Assembly (NCBI GenBank): GCA_964223495.1
Contig: CAXQGL010000076.1
Coordinates: 20,364 to 84,363 of the forward strand
DNA length: 64,000 nucleotides
DNA from: UBA8752 sp964223495
GTDB lineage: Bacteria; Bacteroidota; Bacteroidia; Flavobacteriales_D; Sanyastnellaceae
Reading direction: 5' to 3'
Shown: piece by piece, positions 1 through 7,984 of the stretch
Layout of the letters: every line of letters begins with the position of its first letter
Position numbering within the stretch: position 1 is the first letter of the stretch
Notes under the pieces: model-generated
Databases searched by the model: none
What the model was told of the DNA's origin: nothing
Seen by the model: only the letters and a program-made list of their open reading frames with translations
Translations under genes and position numbers: made by a program

Positions 1-1111
1 AGGCCTGTGCGTCCACCGTGGTGACGATGCCGCTGTTGGCCCAAGGGTTGTTCCTCCTCGAGGGACTCCATCCGTTGGTGACCACTTCACCATCCTCCGT
101 CGCACACGGTGCAATGACCCCTCCCGGGCACATGCAGAATGAGAACACACCTCCGCCCTCAGTCTGGGTCACCAGCGAATACGCCGCAGGAGGCAATCCC
201 AATGAATCCGCTCCTTCATCCTGCTTCAACCTGTACTGTCGGGCGTCGATCCAGTCTTGCGGGTGCTCGATGCGTACGCCCATGGCGAACGGCTTCCCCT
301 CCAGCGCCAATCCAGCAGACTCCATCCATTCGAATACGTCGCGGGCGCCATGGCCCGTAGCGAGCACCACGGCCTCCGCTTCCAAATGCCCATCCAACAA
401 GCGGACGCCGGTCACCCGACCATCTGATTCCTGCATGACGCCCACCACCCGCTGCCCGAACCTGACTTCACCTCCACATGCCACGATCCTCTCCCGCATC
501 GCGGAAATGATGGCGGGCAACTTGTTCGTTCCGATGTGCGGGTGGGTATCGACGAGAATGTCTGGGTCGGCCCCGTGTTCCACGAACCAGCCGAGGACCT
601 TGCGCCATCCTCCGCGCTTCTTGGAACGTGTATACAGCTTGCCATCGGAATAAGTCCCGGCCCCTCCTTCACCGAAACAATAATTCGAATCGGGATCGAC
701 ACGGCCTTCCCGGATGAGTTTGACGAGATCACGTCTCCGCTCCCGCACGGGTTGACCGCGCTCCAGCACCACAGGCCGTATACCGAGTTCGACCAACCGC
801 AGGGCGCAGTAGAGTCCTGCGGGTCCCGCACCCACGATGACGGCCGAAGGGGCTTTGGAAACGTCGCGCCAGCGGCCGCATTCAACAGGAATGGAATCGA
901 CGTCCAGGCCCACCACCATTTCCATCATGGCCGGACGGCGGCGTGCATCAAGGCTGCGCTTCAGGACGGTGAAAGTGTGATACTCGGCGCCTTGACGGCC
1001 CAGGGCATTCCGAATGGCAGCATCATCCCGGGCGTGCTCGGGGTCCAATCGGACCAAGACCTTCCTGGGGGTTTCGGACCCTTGGACATCGTCTTCCGGT
1101 GCACTGTTCAT
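1..1111 (-). CDS. FAD-dependent dehydrogenase, COG2509 type (C-terminal end outside window)
   Basis: About 370 codons are present; the C-terminus runs off the left edge. After an N-terminal region of roughly 85 residues there is a Rossmann FAD-binding motif (VIVGAGPAGLYCAL), then CFGEGGAGTYSDGKLYTR, and near the cut end the motif FSFCMCPGG followed by a TNGWSPSRRNNPWANSG-like stretch. These are hallmarks of the COG2509 'uncharacterised FAD-dependent dehydrogenase' family; the physiological substrate is not known to me. Start chosen at ATG 1111; an in-frame GTG at 1117 is possible because a TATTTTG box (1121-1127, minus strand) lies just upstream. It is divergent from the E1 gene, with 66 nt between the start codons. 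Family is confident, function is not. Confidence 0.88.
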   Translation of the reverse strand, partial: MNSAPEDDVQGSETPRKVLVRLDPEHARDDAAIRNALGRQGAEYHTFTVLKRSLDARRRPAMMEMVVGLDVDSIPVECGRWRDVSKAPSAVIVGAGPAGLYCALRLVELGIRPVVLERGQPVRERRRDLVKLIREGRVDPDSNYCFGEGGAGTYSDGKLYTRSKKRGGWRKVLGWFVEHGADPDILVDTHPHIGTNKLPAIISAMRERIVACGGEVRFGQRVVGVMQESDGRVTGVRLLDGHLEAEAVVLATGHGARDVFEWMESAGLALEGKPFAMGVRIEHPQDWIDARQYRLKQDEGADSLGLPPAAYSLVTQTEGGGVFSFCMCPGGVIAPCATEDGEVVTNGWSPSRRNNPWANSGIVTTVDAQA

Positions 1112-1164
1112 TTCCACGGGCAAAATACGCCGATACCCCAGGGACAATCGGAGGACGCCACAGC

Positions 1165-1172
1165 TAGCTTTG
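1165..1172 (+). promoter_or_regulatory. -7 box of Bacteroidota type for the E1 gene
   Basis: TAGCTTTG is an exact TAnnTTTG match ending 5 nt before ATG 1178. I found no clear -33 TTTG at the usual spacing. The position implies a leaderless or nearly leaderless mRNA. Confidence 0.6.
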
Positions 1173-1177
1173 GGGAA

Positions 1178-3196
1178 ATGGCTTCGAAGAAGGTTCCCGC
1201 CCTGCGCATCCAGGGCCGCGGTGTCGCACCTACGGTGATGCTCGAGCTGCTCGACCACCTGCTCCTTCCCCGGTTGATCGAGGAGAAAATGTTGAGTCTG
1301 CTGAGGCAGGGCCGCATCAGTAAGTGGTTTTCCGGCATGGGACAGGAAGCCATTTCAGTCGGTTGTGCGGCTGCATTGCACGCAGACGAGTTCATTCTGC
1401 CGATGCACCGGAATCTCGGGGTGTTCACCACCCGCGGCATTGACCTCACCAAACTGTTCGCCCAGTTCCAGGGCAAGGCTTCGGGTTTCACTCAAGGCCA
1501 TGACCGGAGTTTCCATTTCGGCACCATGGAGCATCACATCGTGGGCATGATCAGCCACCTGGGCCCTCAGTTGGGCATCGCCGACGGCATCGCCCTTGCT
1601 TCCAAGAACCGCAAACAGGGCAAGGCGACGCTTGTCTTCACCGGTGATGGTGCCACCAGCGAAGGGGACTTTCACGAAGCGCTCAATGTGGCCAGTGTCT
1701 GGCAACTCCCCGTGATCTTCTGCGTCGAGAGCAACCATTGGGGGCTGTCCACGCCGAGCGCTCAGCAATTCAGATGCGCCCAGTTCATCGACAAGGCCAT
1801 CGGATACGGCATTCCCGAGCAGGATGCCATCCGCGTGGATGGCAACGATGTGCTCGCCGTTTATGAAGCTGTGGGCAAGGCGGCGGCGTCCATCCGGGAG
1901 CAGCCCAGGCCCGTCCTGCTCGAATTCGACACGTTCCGGCGCCGGGGGCACGAGGAGGCCAGCGGCACCAAGTATTACCCCGAGGGCCTGATCGAGGCTT
2001 GGGAAGCGAGGGATCCCGTCGATGCATACATCGCCTTCCTCGAGCAGGAAGGACACGTGGACGCATCCTACGTGGAAGGCCGGAAGGAGGCACTCAAGAA
2101 GAGGATTGCCTCCGCCCTCAAGGAGGCTGAAGCCGAACCCGAGGTTGTCGCCGATGCTGCGCACGAGGTCGAGCGACTTTTCCGTCAAGAAGAACCTGAG
2201 GTACGCCCCCGCTCGGAAGCCACCGAGGACAAGCGATTCATAGATGCGGTTTCGGAAGGATTGGCACAGGCCATGGAGCGTCACGACAATCTCGTCCTGA
2301 TGGGACAGGACATCGGTGCTTATGGCGGCGTATTCAAGGTGACCGATGGCTTCGTGGACCGATTCGGAGAAGACCGCGTGCGCAATACGCCCCTCTGTGA
2401 AAGTGCCATCGTCGGGACGGGACTGGGACTCTCCATCGCCGGAATGAAAGCCATGGTCGAAATGCAATTCGCAGATTTCGTGACTTGCGGTTTCAATCAG
2501 ATTGTCAACAACCTCGCCAAGCTCCATTGGCGTTGGGGTCAGAATGCCGATGTGGTCGTCCGGATGCCCACGGGCGCAGGCGTGGCGGCAGGCCCCTTCC
2601 ACAGTCAATCCAACGAGGCTTGGTTCTTCCACGTTCCCGGACTCCGCATTGCCTACCCCGCATTTCCGGACGATGCCAAGGGGCTGCTCGCTTCCGCATT
2701 CGACACCGTCAATCCGGTGCTCTTCTTCGAGCACAAGGCGTTGTACCGAAGCCTGAGTGGCGCCGTTCCCACCAATGACTACAGCATACCCTTCGGTCAA
2801 GCCCGGCTCATCGGGACACCGCAGGATGCCGTCATCATCACGTACGGCATGGGGGTCCACTGGGCACTCGAAGAGGCGAAGCGCTGCAGGAATGCTGGCC
2901 TCGGCGAAATTGGCGTCGTAGACCTGCGCACCCTGGCGCCCATTGACTGGGATACCGTTTTTGAAGCGGCGCAGCAGGCCGGGAGGGTCCTGGTCCTTCA
3001 TGAGGACAACCTGACAGGTGGCATCGGTGCGGAGTTGGCGGCCCGGATACAGTCGGCCTGCTTCATGCACCTCGACGCCCCTGTGGAACGTGTGGCCTCG
3101 CTCGATACGCCCGTGCCCTTTGCTCCGAACCTGGAGGCGGAATATCTGCCGGGTGAACGCCTGCCCAAGGCATTGGATGCGCTCCTCGCCTTCTGA
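1178..3196 (+). CDS. 2-oxoacid dehydrogenase E1, fused alpha and beta subunits (branched-chain type)
   Basis: A 672-residue thiamine-diphosphate enzyme that would decarboxylate 2-oxoacids and pass the acyl group to a lipoyl E2. Residues 1 to about 340 are E1-alpha, with the ThDP motif beginning GDGATSEGDFHEALN near residue 156. Residues about 350-672 are E1-beta, beginning DKRFIDAVSEGL, with MGQDIGAYGGVF and the PTGAGVAAGPFHSQ stretch. The fusion is common in Bacteroidota, where such proteins are annotated as branched-chain 2-oxoacid (2-oxoisovalerate) dehydrogenase E1. Substrate preference cannot be read from sequence. ATG 1178 was chosen because it follows a TAGCTTTG box by 5 nt and matches the domain boundary; the frame stays open further upstream. 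No E2 or E3 gene lies nearby. Confidence 0.93.
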   Translation: MASKKVPALRIQGRGVAPTVMLELLDHLLLPRLIEEKMLSLLRQGRISKWFSGMGQEAISVGCAAALHADEFILPMHRNLGVFTTRGIDLTKLFAQFQGKASGFTQGHDRSFHFGTMEHHIVGMISHLGPQLGIADGIALASKNRKQGKATLVFTGDGATSEGDFHEALNVASVWQLPVIFCVESNHWGLSTPSAQQFRCAQFIDKAIGYGIPEQDAIRVDGNDVLAVYEAVGKAAASIREQPRPVLLEFDTFRRRGHEEASGTKYYPEGLIEAWEARDPVDAYIAFLEQEGHVDASYVEGRKEALKKRIASALKEAEAEPEVVADAAHEVERLFRQEEPEVRPRSEATEDKRFIDAVSEGLAQAMERHDNLVLMGQDIGAYGGVFKVTDGFVDRFGEDRVRNTPLCESAIVGTGLGLSIAGMKAMVEMQFADFVTCGFNQIVNNLAKLHWRWGQNADVVVRMPTGAGVAAGPFHSQSNEAWFFHVPGLRIAYPAFPDDAKGLLASAFDTVNPVLFFEHKALYRSLSGAVPTNDYSIPFGQARLIGTPQDAVIITYGMGVHWALEEAKRCRNAGLGEIGVVDLRTLAPIDWDTVFEAAQQAGRVLVLHEDNLTGGIGAELAARIQSACFMHLDAPVERVASLDTPVPFAPNLEAEYLPGERLPKALDALLAF

Positions 3197-3261
3197 GCAG
3201 TTCTTTTCCACAGAAGGCCCACACTGCCGGATTGAACCTGACACCGGATTAAATTCCGATC

Positions 3262-3609
3262 ATGCGGAATGGTGAAACCGAACGGGCCATCAGGGTCTTG
3301 CTGCTCGATGTGCTCGAGCAATGCGCCCGCCACATGGATGCCGCCCCCCACAATGGGGCCCAATTCAAGCCCATCGCCCACGCAGTGCATGCAGCCTTGG
3401 AGGACTTCGAGCGCCAATTCCTGAAGCGGCCCGAGCTCATCGATTCCGAGCAGGCCCTTCGCATGGTCTCCCGCGCACAGGAAATGTCACTCGAGTGGCT
3501 GCATACCATGCAGGAAATCAGACGTGAGCCCCTGCTCACCGACCACCTCGAAACGTGGCCCAATACAGGCGTGCCCACCGGCACCCGGATTCCCGGATTG
3601 CAGCCCTGA
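3262..3609 (+). CDS. hypothetical protein, 115 aa
   Basis: I do not recognise a family. The product is soluble and probably helical (ERAIRVLLLDVLEQCARHMD, then long amphipathic stretches), with a proline-rich C-terminus and no signal peptide or membrane segment. ATG 3262 is preceded by TAAATTCC (3250-3257), a degenerate -7-like box 4 nt before the start, the same spacing seen at other genes here. It follows the E1 stop by 65 nt on the same strand but may have its own promoter. Codon composition resembles its neighbours, which supports a real gene. Confidence 0.6.
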   Translation: MRNGETERAIRVLLLDVLEQCARHMDAAPHNGAQFKPIAHAVHAALEDFERQFLKRPELIDSEQALRMVSRAQEMSLEWLHTMQEIRREPLLTDHLETWPNTGVPTGTRIPGLQP

Positions 3610-3640
3610 GCCGCAAGGGTGCAGGCATCGTGCGCCGCGC

Positions 3641-4183
3641 TCAGCGGCGGCGCAGCACTTGTTGAGGATTCTTGATCGCCTGCTCGATGGTCCTGATGTC
3701 CGCTTTGAGCATGCCCTTCTTGTCCAGACGCTTCGCCTGTGCAATGAGGGCCTTGGCCTCTTTCGTCCTCCGCTTTGAACTCTGGATTGCCGCCAAATTG
3801 AGCATCACGGCCGCCTTTTCCTCATCCCGCTTCAAGCCCACATCAAGGGCGGTCCTGAAGGCCTTCTCCGCTTCGGTCAGACTCGACTCCAACAGCAGAT
3901 TTCCCTGCAGGAACCAATACTGTCCGCGGTTTCCGGGCCAGAGGTGCTTGGGATTGATTCCAGCCAATACCTCCCGGGCCTTGTCCAATTTCTGCTGCTG
4001 TATCCTGAATGCCACCACGATCATCCTCACACTGCGCAGCGCGGTCAGAACGAAAAGGGTGGACAGCATCACCATCCCGATTCCGGAGCCCGTATATCCC
4101 GACATGAAGAGCTGCACGGCATAGGCTGCAGCACCTGCGGCTAGGGCGAACTTGAGAATACGGGAGTCGAAGGGAATGCGCAT
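3641..4183 (-). CDS. membrane-anchored TPR-like protein
   Basis: 180 residues. Two hydrophobic segments near the N-terminus (about residues 9-28 and 33-55) are followed by a helical region with a pattern like tetratricopeptide repeats: WFLQGNLLLESSLTEAEKAF and VMLNLAAIQSSKRRTKEAKAL. It is probably an inner-membrane protein with a cytoplasmic scaffold domain. The exact role is unknown. ATG 4183 is the first in-frame ATG and directly precedes the hydrophobic stretch. Convergent with the 115-aa gene and divergent from the PRiA4b-like gene at 4280. Confidence 0.7.
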   Translation of the reverse strand: MRIPFDSRILKFALAAGAAAYAVQLFMSGYTGSGIGMVMLSTLFVLTALRSVRMIVVAFRIQQQKLDKAREVLAGINPKHLWPGNRGQYWFLQGNLLLESSLTEAEKAFRTALDVGLKRDEEKAAVMLNLAAIQSSKRRTKEAKALIAQAKRLDKKGMLKADIRTIEQAIKNPQQVLRRR

Positions 4184-4251
4184 GTCGATTTGAATCCGTT
4201 TGGCAGCTGAAGACCGGTCGCGAAACTAACGTGCCTGCAGCTTAGATGGCC

Positions 4252-4259
4252 TACATTCG
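4252..4259 (+). promoter_or_regulatory. putative -7 box upstream of the ORF-3-like gene
   Basis: TACATTCG, a one-mismatch match to TAnnTTTG, lies 20 nt before ATG 4280, allowing a short leader. Confidence 0.35.
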
Positions 4260-4279
4260 CTCAACGCACCGGTTCCACC

Positions 4280-4861
4280 ATGAATCTCATCCGTTTCCGC
4301 GTGATCATCGACATCGAAGAGGACGTCTTTCGCGACATCCTCATCGACCGTGCATCCCCGCTCGAGGACCTGCACCGCGGCATCCTGGCCGCCTTTGATT
4401 TTGGTGAGGGTGAAATGGCTTCGTTCTTCCAATCCGACGAGGACTGGGGACGGGGTCGCGAGGTCCCCCTCATGGACATGGGCATGGACGACGCGGGCAA
4501 CCCCTACCCTTCCATGCGCTCCGTTCCTGTGGGAGAGATGGTGGAGGTGGCCAACGACCGGATGGTCTATGTGTATGACTTCTTGAGGATGTGGTGCTTC
4601 TACGTTGAGGTCATCGCCGTGGAGCAGGGTGAAAAGCCGGAATATCCGCTGCTGGCCCACGAATTCGGTGCTGCCCCCGACCAGTTCTCCAAGGAAGTGG
4701 ACCTGATGGACGGTCTGGATGATGCCGCCGAGGAAGGGGACGATGCGCCCTACAGGACCGGTGATCCGGAATTGGACGCCTATCTCGAGGATGGAGATGA
4801 GGACGGTGGCGACGGCCCCAGCTTCACCTCCTTGGACGACCTGGACGAAGCTGCGTATTGA
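4280..4861 (+). CDS. plasmid pRiA4b ORF-3-like family protein
   Basis: 193 residues. The N-terminal half fits the pRiA4b ORF-3 / IS1096 passenger-like fold: a beta start (IRFRVIIDIEEDVFRDI), then PLEDLHRGILAAFDF and EMASFFQSDEDWGRG. The C-terminal third is strongly acidic (many D and E around 140-190) and probably disordered. The name is historical: there is no transposase or other mobile-element sign nearby. It overlaps miaA by 4 nt, so the two are probably co-translated; in my experience such genes sit upstream of miaA in other Bacteroidota. Molecular function is unknown. Confidence 0.82.
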   Translation: MNLIRFRVIIDIEEDVFRDILIDRASPLEDLHRGILAAFDFGEGEMASFFQSDEDWGRGREVPLMDMGMDDAGNPYPSMRSVPVGEMVEVANDRMVYVYDFLRMWCFYVEVIAVEQGEKPEYPLLAHEFGAAPDQFSKEVDLMDGLDDAAEEGDDAPYRTGDPELDAYLEDGDEDGGDGPSFTSLDDLDEAAY

Positions 4862-5862
4862 CCCCGTCCACAAAGCACATCAAGCCACGGGGCGATGGGC
4901 CCTTGCTGATTTCCATCGTAGGACCCACCGACGTTGGGAAGACCGGATTGGCCATCGCACTGGCCCAGACTTTCGGTGCGGAAATCGTCTCTGCGGACAG
5001 CCGCCAATTCTATCGGGGCATCCCCATCGGTACTGCCCAGCCAACCGTCGAGGAGCGGGCCCGGGCCCCTCACCATTTCGTCGATTTCCTCTCCCTGGAA
5101 CAGGAATACAGCTCGGGACGGTTTGCAGCCGATGCCGTTCCGTGGATTGAGGAGTACTTCCGTCTTCGCACTGACAGTGAACGCTCCCCCGTCTGCATCC
5201 TTGTCGGCGGCAGCGGTCTCTACACGCAGGCCGTGCAGGATGGTCTCGATGACATTCCCTCCAACCCTGCCGTGCGGGCTGAACTGAACGCCCTTCATGC
5301 ATCCGCGGGGCTCGGCCCTCTGCTGGATGAATTGGAAAAGCGCGACCCGGACCACAGGGCCATCGTCGACCCTTCAAACCCCCATCGCGTCATCCGCGCA
5401 CTCGAGGTCTGTAGGGTTTCCGGTCGGACCTACACCAGCTTCAGACAGCAGCAGGTCGATTTGCGCAGGGTCCACCCCGGTGGCTGGTCGCGAAGCCGAA
5501 TCCGGGATTGGGACACGCTGACACTTGGCCTCAACGGGCCCAGAAACTGGCTGCACGACAGGATCAACCGCAGAACGACGGCCATGATCGAAGCCGGTTG
5601 GGTTGAGGAAGCCAAGTCCGTCCTTCACCTCAAAGAAGCCAATGCGCTCCGAACAGTGGGATACCCGCAGCTGTTCGATGTCCTGGAAGGTCACATGGAA
5701 TTGGACGACGCCATCCTCAGGATTCAGGAAGCCACGCGACAGTTTGCCCGAAGGCAGCTCACGTGGTTCCATCGCCAGTCCGGCGTACACTGGGTGGATG
5801 CGCGATATCCCGACCGGGCGGTCGGGCTTGTCCTGGACTTCATGCAGCACGGTCATGTCTGA
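4858..5862 (+). CDS. miaA: tRNA dimethylallyltransferase
   Basis: Transfers the dimethylallyl group of DMAPP to the N6 of A37 in tRNAs that read UNN codons. 334 residues, close to the family norm. The P-loop is GPTDVGKT at about residue 22 (usually GPTASGKT), followed by AEIVSADSRQFYRG, the HHFVDF segment, GGSGLY at about 120 and NPHRVIRALEV. There is no in-frame ATG before the P-loop, so the likely start is TTG 4858, which overlaps the upstream TGA stop (TTGA). The end overlaps mutS2 by 8 nt, giving a three-gene coupled run. Confidence 0.95.
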   Translation: MTPSTKHIKPRGDGPLLISIVGPTDVGKTGLAIALAQTFGAEIVSADSRQFYRGIPIGTAQPTVEERARAPHHFVDFLSLEQEYSSGRFAADAVPWIEEYFRLRTDSERSPVCILVGGSGLYTQAVQDGLDDIPSNPAVRAELNALHASAGLGPLLDELEKRDPDHRAIVDPSNPHRVIRALEVCRVSGRTYTSFRQQQVDLRRVHPGGWSRSRIRDWDTLTLGLNGPRNWLHDRINRRTTAMIEAGWVEEAKSVLHLKEANALRTVGYPQLFDVLEGHMELDDAILRIQEATRQFARRQLTWFHRQSGVHWVDARYPDRAVGLVLDFMQHGHV

Positions 5863-7984
5863 GTCGGGCAACAGGCAGCAGCGGGGATTGGTCGGATTCG
5901 ACGCCCAGACCATTGAAGACCTCGAGTTCAATGCCATCCGGCGCCTGTTGGAAGACCGGTGCAGTTCCGACTCGGCGCGTCGAAGGGCGCGCAATCTCGA
6001 GCCCTCAGCGCACCGTCCAACGGTGCTCTCCGCTCTGGAGTCGACGGATGAACTGCGGCGAATCCGGGTGGAGGGCACGCCCTTTCCCAATCTCGTCTTC
6101 GAGGAGATCAAGGGCGAAATCAAATTGCTTGAAGTCTCGGGTTCGGCGCTGACGGAGGCGGGATTCATGCGGGTCCTCCAATGCACACGACTCGTCAATG
6201 ACATCGTCGCCACACTTGGCGGACGGGAACGGTCATTCCCCCGCCTTTGCGGCATGTTGGGCACCGTCAGCGAGAACAAGGAAATCGTCCGGGAAATCGA
6301 GGCCGTCTTCGACCCGAAAGGGGGGGTAAAGGGCCATGCTTCGGAAGCGCTCAACCGCATCCGGATTGACCTTCAAACTGCCCGGCGCCAGGTCAATCGA
6401 CTGTTTGATAAAGCTTTGCGTACAGCAATCAAGCAAGGTTGGCTTGCAGACATCCAAGAAGGATACCTCAATGACCGGCGGGTACTGGCGGTGGCCAGCA
6501 CACACAAAAGAAAAGTCCGGGGTACGGCGCTGGGAACCTCGAAGACCGGCTCCGTCACCTTCATCGAACCCGCGGATTGCCATCAGGTCAATCATGAACT
6601 TGAGATGCTAAAGGATGACGAGCGCAGGGAAATCACCCGCATTCTGAGGGCCTTGACCCAACGCATCAGGAAGCACACACCCCTCATCAAGGCACAGCAG
6701 CGCCTGCTCGTGAAATTGGATTTCGTCCAAGCGAAGGTGAAACTGGCGTTGGAGATGGATGCCGGCAGGCCACATCTTGTGAAGGAGACCCGCCTCGAAC
6801 TCCTCAAGGCCTTCCATCCCTTGTTGCTGCTCAGCCACCGATCCAAGGGCATTCCGGTCGAGGCCCAGCACCTCACACTGCACCCCGGTCGACGCATGCT
6901 GGTCATCAGTGGCCCCAATGCCGGCGGCAAGTCGATTGCCTTGAAGATGGTCGGACTGTTGCAGGCCATGGTGCAGAGCGGCCTGCTCGTTCCCGTGCAT
7001 CCGGACAGCGCCTTTGGACTGTTCAAGGAAATCCTGACCGACATCGGGGACAATCAGAGCATCGAGAACCAGCTCTCCACATACAGCTATCGGCTCAACA
7101 GGATGAAGGGATTTCTGGGTTCGGCGGGCAGAAACAGCCTGCTTCTCCTGGATGAATTCGGAACGGGCAGTGACCCCGAACTCGGCGGCGCCCTCGCCGA
7201 AGTGTTCTTCGAAGAATTGTACGGCAAAGGGGTTTTCGGTGTGATCACCACGCATTACGCCAACATCAAAACCCGTGCAACCCAGATGCCGGAAGCGGTC
7301 AACGGCAGCATGCTGTTCGATGCGGAGACCCTCTCTCCCACCTACAGACTCGACCTCGGACAGCCGGGCAGCTCGTTCACATTCGAAGTGGCCGAATTGA
7401 ATGGCATCCCGGCCGGTTTGATCGACCGGGCGAAGAAGAAGCTCGACCCCCGCAAGGTGAAACTGGACGGCCTCATTGCCTCGCTGCAGAAAGAGAAGAC
7501 GCGCCACGCCAAGCTCACGGACCGTCAGCTCCAGGCGGAACACGAGGCCGAGAAGGCGCGCAAGGCATACGAACAGAAAGCCGAGCGCCTCGCAGAGCGT
7601 CAAGAGACCGTGCAGCGTCTCGGGGAGGACCAGAATGCTGCCCTCGTGCGCGGCAAGAAACTCCAGCAGTTCATCGACCGCTTCCAGTCCGGCAAGGCCA
7701 ACAAGGCGCTCCTCGAGGACATCCGCAAATACCTCTCCGTGGAGGCCACCAAGCTCGCAGAACGCGCAGAGGCCAAAGCCCGGAAGAAAGCCGCGGCGGA
7801 CAAGCGGCGGAAATCCGTGCGCACGAAGCAGCATTTGGACCGCATCGCCGTAGGCAGTACCGTCCGACTCAAGGAAGGACGACAACGTGGTGAGGTCTTG
7901 TCGATCAAAGGCAAAAGGGCCACCGTCGCCTTCGGGGAATTCAGGACCCGGGTGGAACTCGTGGACCTGGTCTGGCTTCGGTGA
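5855..7984 (+). CDS. mutS2: MutS2-family ATPase lacking the Smr domain
   Basis: 709 residues. MutS2 proteins bind branched DNA or act on collided ribosomes depending on species. The clamp/lever region is followed by an ABC-type ATPase: Walker A GPNAGGKS near 352, DNQSIENQLSTYS, Walker B LLLLDEFGTGSD near 430, and TTHYANIK. A long charged coiled coil (about 540-670) follows, then a KOW-like end (VGSTVRLKEGRQRGEVLSI). The protein stops there, without the Smr nuclease domain of longer MutS2s; I recall shorter MutS2s from flavobacteria as similar. ATG 5855 lies inside the miaA end. The stop abuts the stop of the convergent protease gene with no gap. Confidence 0.92.
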   Translation: MSESGNRQQRGLVGFDAQTIEDLEFNAIRRLLEDRCSSDSARRRARNLEPSAHRPTVLSALESTDELRRIRVEGTPFPNLVFEEIKGEIKLLEVSGSALTEAGFMRVLQCTRLVNDIVATLGGRERSFPRLCGMLGTVSENKEIVREIEAVFDPKGGVKGHASEALNRIRIDLQTARRQVNRLFDKALRTAIKQGWLADIQEGYLNDRRVLAVASTHKRKVRGTALGTSKTGSVTFIEPADCHQVNHELEMLKDDERREITRILRALTQRIRKHTPLIKAQQRLLVKLDFVQAKVKLALEMDAGRPHLVKETRLELLKAFHPLLLLSHRSKGIPVEAQHLTLHPGRRMLVISGPNAGGKSIALKMVGLLQAMVQSGLLVPVHPDSAFGLFKEILTDIGDNQSIENQLSTYSYRLNRMKGFLGSAGRNSLLLLDEFGTGSDPELGGALAEVFFEELYGKGVFGVITTHYANIKTRATQMPEAVNGSMLFDAETLSPTYRLDLGQPGSSFTFEVAELNGIPAGLIDRAKKKLDPRKVKLDGLIASLQKEKTRHAKLTDRQLQAEHEAEKARKAYEQKAERLAERQETVQRLGEDQNAALVRGKKLQQFIDRFQSGKANKALLEDIRKYLSVEATKLAERAEAKARKKAAADKRRKSVRTKQHLDRIAVGSTVRLKEGRQRGEVLSIKGKRATVAFGEFRTRVELVDLVWLR

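Noticed and set aside
536..1177. 214-codon upstream extension of the E1 frame
   Set aside because: It is antisense to the FAD dehydrogenase coding region and lacks E1 similarity; a TAnnTTTG box just before ATG 1178 gives a better start.
1355..3244. 629-codon frame on the minus strand
   Set aside because: Antisense shadow of the fused E1 gene, with no family motif.
4280..4861. Mobile element, suggested by the IS1096 passenger-like family name
   Set aside because: No transposase, inverted repeats or target duplications nearby; the gene sits stably next to miaA.
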